DNA from: Geobacter argillaceus
Lineage (GTDB): Bacteria; Desulfobacterota; Desulfuromonadia; Geobacterales; DSM-12255
NCBI RefSeq assembly: GCF_007830735.1
Contig: NZ_VLLN01000025.1
Location: 1 to 56,000 of the forward strand
Direction of reading: 5' to 3'
DNA: 56,000 bases
In this document: positions 16,294 to 26,200 of the stretch, one piece after another
Layout of the letters: each line of letters begins with the position of its first letter
Numbering within the stretch: the stretch's first letter is position 1
Program-made: the position numbers and the translations under genes
The notes under the pieces: model-generated
Database searches by the model: none
Told to the model about the DNA's origin: nothing
The model's input: only the letters and a program-made list of their open reading frames with translations

Positions 16294-17121
16294 ATGCGCA
16301 TGAACAACAGTTTTCGACTGGGCACCCTGTTGCTGGCAGCGGCCTGTGCCGGCGGCTGTGCCACAGCGGGCACGGGGGCTCCCATTGCGGCGGGCGACCC
16401 GGTGATGCTGCAGTACACTTGCCGGCTTGTTGACGGCACCCTGGCGGCAACCACCCGGTCCGAAGAAGAGGTGGACAACACCTCCAAGGCGTCCCTCTAT
16501 CTCCGGCCAGCCGCGCCAGGGCCGGTCAGCGTCATTGCCGGCCAGGGGCTTAAGGCTGACAAGCCGGTCACGACGCGGAGCTTCGAGGACGAGATCGCCG
16601 TTCAACTGGCAAAGCGGCTTGTCGGTCTTCCGGCCGGCGTGGGCAGCCAACTGGAAATCAGCGGCGATGGCTCGCTGCTGGCCGACGGCCAGTCCCACAA
16701 GCTGCCGATGGCGACCGTACGGCAGCGCCTCAAGGAGCACCGGCTCGACCGGGCCGGGTACAAGGCCCGGACCGGCAAGGAGCCGGAGATCGGCCAGGAG
16801 TTCGCGGTTGACCCGATGGTGCCGGGAAAGGTGGCCGAGATCAACGGGGACGAGGTGTTGATCAGGTTCACCGCCAACGTGGGAAGCACGGTGGAGACCC
16901 CGTTCGGCAAAGGGGTGATCCGCGAGACCCCGGAACATTTCGAAATCGTCCTCTCTCCCGTAGTGGGGAGCTTGGTCCGCACCGGCCCCATTGTCGGACG
17001 GATCGCCGAAGCGAACGAACGGCAGTTCGTCGTCGATTACAGCGACTTTTTCGGCGGCGAGACGCTCACCTGCACGGCGACCCCGGAGCGGAGCCCGTCA
17101 GCTTCTCAGGCCGCACGGTAG
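16294..17121 (+). CDS. FKBP/SlyD-like prolyl isomerase lipoprotein
   Basis: This 275-residue protein has a lipoprotein signal with two possible lipid-acceptor cysteines (AAACAGGC). It is an SlyD-like FKBP with a large insert: GDPVMLQYTCRLVDGTLAAT opens the domain, KRLVGLPAGVGSQLEIS is the FKBP core, and VPGKVAEINGDEVLIRFTAN resembles the SlyD insert-in-flap region. It is related to the FKBP half of the protein at 11314 but lacks a thioredoxin domain. Membrane anchoring suggests it assists surface proteins during export, the adjacent giant exoprotein being the obvious client. AAGGAG lies 6 bases upstream. Copy i of the shared promoter drives it. Confidence 0.78.
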   Translation: MRMNNSFRLGTLLLAAACAGGCATAGTGAPIAAGDPVMLQYTCRLVDGTLAATTRSEEEVDNTSKASLYLRPAAPGPVSVIAGQGLKADKPVTTRSFEDEIAVQLAKRLVGLPAGVGSQLEISGDGSLLADGQSHKLPMATVRQRLKEHRLDRAGYKARTGKEPEIGQEFAVDPMVPGKVAEINGDEVLIRFTANVGSTVETPFGKGVIRETPEHFEIVLSPVVGSLVRTGPIVGRIAEANERQFVVDYSDFFGGETLTCTATPERSPSASQAAR

Positions 17122-17143
17122 CTTTACCCTATCTCTGTTTCAC

Positions 17144-17192
17144 TCAATTTTCATCGTTTTGCCATGTCACCGTAACATTCCGGTGTTACAGT
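17144..17192 (+). promoter_or_regulatory. Shared composite promoter element, copy g (TPS exoprotein)
   Basis: TCAATTTT box at 17144, CCGTAACA at 17170-17177, TTCCGG, TGTTACAGT at 17184-17192. This is the most symmetric copy: GTAACA and TGTTAC form a perfect dyad. Transcription from it leaves a leader of about 95 bases before the exoprotein ATG. Confidence 0.75.
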
Positions 17193-17209
17193 GCGCTATT
17201 GCCGGCTCG

Positions 17210-17296
17210 ATGACGATGCCACGGCCGGACTCGGCCGTGGCCACCGAAACGGCAATCATGACATCCCGTTTCTCCCCAACAGGTACCCCGCAATGA
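17210..17296 (+). other. Possible leader ORF coupled to the exoprotein start
   Basis: Within the leader after promoter g an ATG at 17210 opens a 28-codon frame whose TGA (17294-17296) overlaps the exoprotein ATG (17293) as ATGA. A second in-frame ATG is at 17258. The leader also holds a perfect 9-bp hairpin (CCACGGCCG at 17219-17227, CGGCCGTGG at 17232-17240). Together they could couple or throttle translation of the giant gene, whose own ribosome binding site is poor. Confidence 0.35.
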
Positions 17297-20200
17297 AACG
17301 TATTGTTGCCTCGAATATCGTACTGGTCCTGACTGCCAGCTCTGTTGCGACGCATGCCGCCCCGCAGATTCCCGGCTTCTATGGTAACGTGGCCCCGGCC
17401 GGACCGGCGATCACCACCCTGCCGTCGTTGCGCTCCGGCTCCCCGGACGGCGTTGCCTCCATCACCACCGATCTGTCGAAGAACCAGATGGTGATCAACC
17501 AGAACAAGCCGCAGGCAACAATCGACTGGAACTCGTTCGATATCGGCGCCGCAGCAACGGTGGCCTTCAGCCAGAAGAACGACAAGGGGGCGCCGCAACA
17601 GAGCTGGACCGCGCTGAACCGGATCTACGACCAGAACCCGTCCCGGATCTACGGCAGACTCTCCGCAGATGGCAACATCTACCTGATCAATACGAACGGC
17701 ATCATCTTCGGTCCCGGCTCCCAGATTACCGCGCACTCCGTGCTGGCGTCGTCACTTGCCATGACCGCTGACGACTTCACGAAAGGTCTCCTTCGTTTTA
17801 CCGCCGATCCGGGCACCTCGCTCGGGGCCGTTTCCAACTACGGCACCATCAGCACCGACAACGGCGGGTCGGTTTTTCTGATCGGGCCGAACGTGGAAAA
17901 CTACGGCAGTATCGATGTTCCCTACGGCCAGATCGGCCTGCTGGCCGGCAACAATGTAGGACTGGCTCCCGACCCGAACCTACAAAGCAGAACATCCTCC
18001 AGGTGGGCACTGGTGCCGACAATCGACAGTGACACTTCAGGTACGGCTGTCAACCGGAGCAGCGGTCGGCTGACCGCTGCTGCCGGTATGGTGGGGATGT
18101 ACGGCGCCGCCGTACAGCAGGACGGCATCATCCGGTCGGTTACCGCCATCAAGCGGAATGGCGAGATCGAGCTCCTGGCACGCGACAGGATCGTGACCGG
18201 CCCCGGCAGCAGTACCGCTTCCCCGATCATCGACTCGACGGAGACGGTGGCGGTGAACACAGCCGACCAGACGGCCCGGTTTACTGCGGGCCGCATCCGG
18301 CTCGCCGGCTTGACCCCCGCTGTGCCGGTCAAACGGATCGAGCACAATGGCGTCATTGCCGCCCCTGCCGGCGAGGTCGACCTGGTGGCCGGAGAGCGTG
18401 TTTACCTCGCGGCGGGAAGCAGCATTGAGGCGGACGGCGTCTGGAATGATAAACCGGCACAAGACGCTGCCGTCGTTGCCCAACTGACCAGCGTCGTGCT
18501 GCGCGATGCCCAGGACCAGCAAAACGGGACAATCAAGGGGGCTACGGTTACGGTAGATCCCCATACCGGTTCAAATATCGGCGACATTTCCGGTGCCCTT
18601 GCCACCCGTGAAATGACCGCGCTGGACCGGAGTACCACCGGCGGCACCATCAATATCACAGTAGCCAACGGTGACCTGATCGCACGCAACGGCAGCCTGC
18701 TCAGCATCGCTGGCGGCGGCACCCGTTATGGCACAGGCACCATGGAGAGCACCAGGCTGCTTTCGGGAAACTCGGTGTACAGCCTCAGCACGGCTCCCGG
18801 CACCATTGCCTATGACAGGGTATTGGGGGATTATACCCATAACTCAGCCAAATTCGGTATTGTTGACCGGTATAAAGGGGTCTTTTACGGAGGTGCTTCA
18901 GGGTTAAAGGACTATGCCACCAACTTCACCGAAGGGAGCAACGCCGGTCTCCTGACACTGAGCGCCGGCAGCCAGGTGCTGGACGGCGCCATCAGGGGCG
19001 GGGTGGAGCGGGGCGTCTACCAGACCCTGACCGCCGAACTTGCCGACGCCTATGGCCAGACGAAGAGCAGCGGCCTCCTGGAGCCTACCGCCGGTACACT
19101 GACTATCGGTACTGTCTTTGATCCGACCTTTGGCCTGAATAACTCTACCAGCAATATGATAACCCGGCAGATCGTGCTGACCGCCGACACCACGCCGCTC
19201 AGCAGCGGTTTCGACCCGGTTGCCACACCGGTTGATGCAACGCGGCCCACCATCCTCTCCACCCGGCTTATCAATTCAGCCGGGCTGGCAGCCATCAACC
19301 TGTCTGCCAATACCTCCATAACCACGGACAGGAGCGCCGGCATCGAGCTACGTCCGGGAGGGGTTTTCAGCGCCGTTGCCAGGCGGGTCGAGCACAACGG
19401 CCGGATATCGGCGCCATCGGGGACGGTCAAGCTGTTCGCGGCGGACAACGCGACCACCTATGCGGACACGCCGGACAAGGAGTTCGATGCCGCCTACGGC
19501 TCCAAGATCTACCTGGCGAGCGGCAGCAGCATCTCGGTGGCCGGCGAACGGGTTGACAACCTCGTTAACGGCAGCTCGCAGGCGCCGGCCCGTCTGAACG
19601 GCGGGAAAATTACCGTGGAGGACATGACGGACAATGTGTCCTTTATTGCCGGCCGTGGGCTTGCCGTGAACAAGGGTGCCGTGCTGGACGTGAGCGGCGG
19701 GTACGTTATCGATGCCGGCGGGAAAATCAAGGGAGGGGACGCAGGTTCGATACTTCTCCAGGGGGCGGCGCTCGTCGCCAACGGCGATTTCCGCGGGTTC
19801 TCCCTGCCCGGCCGCAAAGGGGGTGGGATCACGCTCCAGGCCGACAACGTGGAGGTGTCTGTTGCCACCCCGTTTCAACTGACCCGGGATTTCACGGCAA
19901 CCACTCCGATACCGGCGCTGTCGGTGAATGGCGGCGGAGAGTCGACCGCCTATCTGCTGGTGGCCGGGGACCGATTCGCCGGCACCGGCATGACGAACAT
20001 CACCCTGAAGAGCCGCAACGACCTGACAATCGACAGCGGCGTTGCCATGGCGCCATCGCAGCGGAAGCTCCAGGTGCCGACCGCAGGGGGCACCAGTGAC
20101 CAGGGCGGCCCGGCAGGCAATCTGTACGTCACGGCCGGCGGCCAGTCCGGAACCGACGGCACGGTCCCGCTCAGCGAGGTCGGTGCTTCGGGGATGACGC

Positions 20201-23200
20201 TTCAGGCCGGCCAGAAACTGGATGGGGATAATACAAACATAGTAGCCAATGCTGCCGCCAGGATCTCCGTCGGCGCCAACTCCCTGATCCGGACCGCCCC
20301 CGGCGGGACGATCAGCATCGAAGGGCCGGGAGTCGATGTCGCCGGTACGCTGGAGGCCCTGGCAGGCAAGGTTTCGGTAAAGGCGACCAATCTCGATCTG
20401 AACGTTCTGAGCGGGGCACGGATAAGCGCTGCCGGCTATAACAGGCCGGACAGCACGACCGTGGCCAAAGGGGTGACGACGGGGTACGCGCCCCTTGCCG
20501 CCGGTACCGTTTCTCTTGCCGCGAACTCCGGCAGCCTGGTGCTGGAAGAGAGATCGATCATCGACGTGTCCGGGTCTGCCCCCGTGACCGTGGCCTCGAG
20601 CAGCGGCACGGCCCAGCCGGTCACGACCGTGGCAGCCGGTGACCCTGGCACCGTGAACATCGGCTACATGAACAGCTTTACCACCGCCGGCCTGCTCAAG
20701 GCTGGTCGTTCACAGCAGAATCTGCGCGGCGGAACCCTGGCCATCACTGATCTCGGCGCAACAAAAGGTCTGGCAATAACAGAGAAACTGGTAACCGGAT
20801 ACCTGAACTCCGGTTTCGACAATCTGACATTCCAGAGCGCTGCGTCAATACACCTGAACGGTTCCATGAATCTGTCGGTGAGACGGGGGCTCACCCTGGA
20901 CGCCCCGCAGATCACCGGGAATGGCGTCGATACCGTCAGGATAAGCGCCCCGGCCATCAAGCTGGCCAACAGCGCTGCGGACCGTCCGTTCGCAACCGCC
21001 TCGGCCGGTCAGGCCACCTTGCAACTCGACAGCCAGTGGCTCGATCTGGAAGGAGATGTGGCCCTGGCCGGCTTTTCCACTGCGGATTTATCCGCCGGCC
21101 GGGACATCCGTTTGGCGGACAGGCTGAATTCCTACCAGGGTAACAACCGCTGGAGCGGCAGACTGGCCACTGCCGGGGATCTGACGCTGACCGCAGACCG
21201 GATTTACCCGAAGATGACCTTCAGCCAGGAGGTCGACAACATGGGAACGCTACAGACCAAATCCATTCCGGCTGACTTTCTCATCTCGGTTGGCGGCAAG
21301 CTGACCACCTTCCCCAGTGCCAGACCGACCAGCGGCCTGCCGGTCTATTCGGCAGGGGGCAGTCTGACGATCAATGCCGCAGGAGGGTTCGAGCACAACG
21401 GCGTCATGCTGGCCCCGCTGGGGACGATAACCATCAATGCCGACCCGGCCAGTGCCGCCTCAAGCCGCGTACTGCTCGGCCAGGGAAGCCTGCTCTCCAC
21501 GGCCGGCTCAACCAACGTGGTCTACGGATTTCTGGACGATAACTCCTCCATGAGGCTTAGCGACAAACAGAACAGTTTGAACACGGCCGGCGTGGCAATA
21601 AACGGCGCACCAACGAAGAACATTACGATCAACGGCAAGGAACTGATCGTAAAAGAGGGGGCGGCCATTGATGTATCCGCCGGAGGCTCCCTAACCGCCT
21701 ACTCTTTCCAGGCCGGCGTGGAAGGTTCCGAAAATCCGCTGACCACACCGCTGACGAAGCAGGGGCGGATGGTTATCCTCCCCGGCAACCGCTACGATAT
21801 GCCGGGCGAGGCGATCTATCTCAATGGCGGCAACGGCCTGCCGGCCGGCATCTATACCGTTCTCCCTTCTTCTTACGCCTTCCTCCCCGGTGCCTATGTG
21901 ATCACCGATATCGGCGTCGGGAAGCCTGGCGGCGGTTATCAGACAACCAACGGCGCCACGGTCGTCTCAGGTTATGCGACAATAATGGGAACCGATATCA
22001 GGCCGGCCCAGCTTCATTACTATTCGGTGCGGTCCGCCACCGACGTACTGAAGGAGGGGAACTTCACCAAGGCCTCCCTGGCGGCTGTCGATGCCGGCCG
22101 GATCACCATCAACCCGGATACCGCCATTCTCAACGGTTCGCTGGTTGCATTCCCGCAGAGCGCATCAGGCGGCGGCACCCTGGTCTTCGGCGGCAAGTCG
22201 CTTACGCTGCAGACCGATAGAGCCCCCTTCCCCCCGAATTTTTCCTTTACGGACCCTCTCGACCAGGGGCTTGTCGGAACGCTGCAGGTCAGTGGCGATG
22301 CTCTTGCCGGGAGGGGGTTCAGGGAGATTGATCTCGGCACGGCCTCCACCGAACGGATCACGCTGGCGCCGGGAAGCACCCTCACGGCCCCGGTGATCGC
22401 CATGACCGCGTCAAGCGCCATCACCATCGGCGATGGCTCCCGGGTGAGGGCCGATCGGTCCCAAGTGATGGGGCCTGACGGTTCGTTCAGCCCCACCGGC
22501 GGGACCATTGCCGTCACCTCCGGCGGTTCGGTCAGCATTGGTCCTTCAGCCGAGCTATTTGCCGGGAGCGATCTGAGCCTGACAGCCGCCACTCTGCAAC
22601 TGTCCGGCAGCCTGAAAGGGAATCAGAGCAGCCTTCACGTTGTCGGCACGAACCTCATCCTGGGTACGGACAGTGCTACGGACGCTCTTGCCTTGGGCTC
22701 AGGCTTCTTCTCGTCGATTTCCGGGTTTTCGAGCATCGGTCTGAAGAGCGCCTCGGACATCAGGGTCAAAAACGACTTCAATCTGGCGGTCAGCGATACC
22801 CTTACCCTCGACGCGCCGCGGATCGTGGCCGACGGCACCAAGGCGGTCACCGCAACCTTCAGCGGGAAAAGGTTCGAACTGCTCAACAGTGGCGCCGTAC
22901 CGGCCAGCGGCGCCGCAGCCGGAGGGGGCACCCTGCGGTTCAGCGCCGACAGCGGGACAATAGGTAACGGTACTGTCAGTTTAGCCGGATTCAGCGACTA
23001 TTCCTTTGCAGTACGGAACGACCTTGTCTTCCAGGGGAAAGGCTCTCTCAATACCGATAACAGCCTCAGTATCTCGGCGGCGCGTATCATGGCCGGGCCT
23101 TATCTGTTGCCGACGCAGCCGCCATCAAGCCAGATCGCCTACCAGGCTGCCAACTTCCGGGTCGATAGCGGCAGCGGCACGCTGACCCTGAGCAATAACG

Positions 23201-26200
23201 GCCTTGCGCCTGCCGCCGGACTACCCGACAGAATCGGCGGGTCGCTCTCGTTCCAGGGGCGCACCGTAACATCATCGGCGGACATCGAGCTGACTGCCGG
23301 CCGCATATCACTCACCGCCACCGGCAGCGGCCTGGGCGAAGGGGTGACCCTGCAGAACGGGGCAAAGGTGATGGCCACCGGATACGATTACCCGGCAGCA
23401 ACGGACGGGAAGGTGGAGCATGAACCGGGCGGGGTCGTGACGCTCAGGGCCGACAACGGCGTTGTTGCCGTTGCCGCAGGTGCTACCGTCGATGTGTCGG
23501 CTCCGGGGAGCGGTGACGCGGGAAATATCTCCCTGCTCGCTCCGGTTCAGGGTGTGAACCTGGTTGGTAAAATCAAAGGCAATTCCTCTGTACAAGGCCG
23601 TGGCGGGGCTCTGACCATCGACAGTAACCAGATCGACTTCACCGGGCTTGCCGGAAAAATTCAATCCGGCGGTTTCACCAACAGCGTGCAGCTCCGCGCC
23701 CGTTCAGGCGACGTTTCGATCGGAAACGGTCTTACGTTGCAGGCGGCCGACGTCAAGCTGACCGCGGACAGAGGAAGCGTTACGCTCAACGGCGCCATCG
23801 ATGCTTCGGGGGCCAGAGGCGGACGGGTGGAGCTGAACGCCGGGAGCAACCTCACCCTGAACGGTACCGTCAATGCTTCCGGTACGACCGGAAAGGGAGG
23901 GGCGGTGCTGCTGAATGTGGCTGCCAAGGACAGGAGCGCCCTCCCCGCAGAGGTGAACGGTTCCCTTACCTTTGCCGCCGGGAGCGGCATCGACGTCTCC
24001 GGCCCGGCCGGCGGCGGCTCGGTCGCCTTCCGGGCACCGCAGAACGATCTTTCCACCGACGTCAACATGAACCTGAACGGGACGATCAGGGGGGCGTCGC
24101 TGGTGACCGCCGAGGCGGTAAAGGCCCATCTTTACCAGAGTGACCTGACCATTAACAGTATCCTGCAGAATTCCCTCACAGCGAGCGATGTCACACCGTT
24201 TTCCATCACAAGCGATCGGCTTCTGAACGGGCTCGGACAGATCGGCTGGAATGCCGGCAGCTTCTATCTGCTCCCGGGGATCGAGTTGCAGAGCATCGGC
24301 AACATCGTCTTTGCCAACGACTGGGACCTGACCGGCGTCAGGACCGGCAGCGGCGTTCCGGGGGCACTGACCCTGCGGGCGGCGGGCAATCTCACCATCG
24401 CCAGGAAATTGGTGGACTTTCCGACCCCTTTCGCCAGTCTGCCGGGGTTGACAGGACGCACCAGTTGGGGAGTGAACCTGATCGCGGGGAGCGACCTGGG
24501 AAGTAGCGACCTGACGGCAGTCAACAGGGGTACCGGCACCCTGACCATCGGCAATGCAACCGGAACCGCCCTGGTTTACACCGAAAGCGCTCCCGTCCGG
24601 TTTGCTTCCGGCAGTGATTCCTCTTTCCTGAAAGGGAATGCCAGCTACTACATGATCAATGGCGATCTCTCCTACACCCTCGGCTCTTACAGCGGCGCCA
24701 TAACCGGAACCACCGGCGGCAGCCTGAGCGTCAACGGAGGGGCCGTTGAAACCGCTACCGGTGATATTTCCCTGCGGGTCGGTGGGGACCTGAACCTTGC
24801 CGTAACCGCTGCGGCCGGCTCGATCCGTACGACCGGCTATCACGCCGCCGTTAACGGGCAGAGCTACACCAGTTACTACAGCAGATACTGGGAATATGCC
24901 GGCGGTGGCGACCTGCGGCTCGACGTGGCAGGAAAGGTAACAGGGCAGGTGAATGCCTCTGCCTGGGACCTGATTACCTCGCTGCGAACCGCAACGAGCG
25001 GTAATTACTGGTCTGCCAGTTATGCCGGCCGGGGTGTTAGCAAGCCGACAACCGGCCTGGCAGCAATGGGTGGTGGCAGCCTGTACGTCAGGTCCGGCGA
25101 CGATTTCATGAGTCAGGCCGGAACCTTCGGCAACGTTGACCCCGGCAACCTGACGATCTACGCCGGTGGCGACCTGAAGGGACGCTTTGTAGTAAGGGGA
25201 GGGGAAGGGGTGCTTCACGCCGGCGGCACTATTGCCGACCCCACCACCGGTGCAGGAGTGGTAATCGAGTCATTCGGCTCCAAGCTCTCGGTCATCGCCC
25301 AGGGAAACGTCACCCTCGGCACTGTCTACAATCCGACCATTGCGGGGAAAGCGGCGTTCTGGAGTCCGCAATATGCCCCGGATGCGCGGCTCTTTGCCCA
25401 GGCGGTAAACGGAGACCTTGTTATAACCGCGACCAATAAATATTCAACTCTTGGAACGAGTAGCCAAACCTGGCGCGAACAGATACTTCCCCCCTCCCTG
25501 TTTCTGACCGCCGGTCGGGACATTCTCGTCAACAACCAGATTTCCCTTGCTCCGTCAAACTCCGGAAACCTGCAGATCACCGCTGGAAGGGACATTGACG
25601 GCAATTACTCCTTTAACGGCAACAACGCTAAGGCGATTGTGGCCATGTCTGACGCCGACCCGGAGAAATTCTACGGCGGCGATAAGACCTTGTCAGATTC
25701 AAGTTTTTTCTTTGTCAATACCCATTACAATACGAATGCCCAGCGTAACCAGTCCGTCTCCATCAACGCGGGCAGAGACCTGAGGAACCTGCAGATATTT
25801 CTGCCGGTCAAAGCGGACGTTTCTGCCGGCAGAGACATCCGCGACATCCATTATGTGGGCCAGAACCTGGGGAACACCGATATTTCCAGGGTCTGGGCAG
25901 GTCGTGACATCTATTTCAGTTCAGCCACCGGAAGCAACCAGACCCAAACCGGCCTGGAACAGGGTGGTGCAGGTGCCTTTATGGTGCAGGCAGGACGAAA
26001 TATCGACCTGGGGGGGAGTAATGGGATTCAAACCTACGGTAACGCCTTCAACCTTGCTACGCTCAATCCCGACAAGGGGAGCGATCTCTATGTGGTGGCC
26101 GGCAGCGCCGACAGGAAGGATCCGGCGAGCATGACGTCGCTGTTCGATGGGGATGGTACCAACGGTCAGAAAGGGTTGCGCGAATACGGGACAGAGTACA

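Noticed and set aside
17191-17292. Exoprotein start at 17191
   Set aside because: It lies inside promoter g and would put 34 polar residues ahead of a clear signal peptide.
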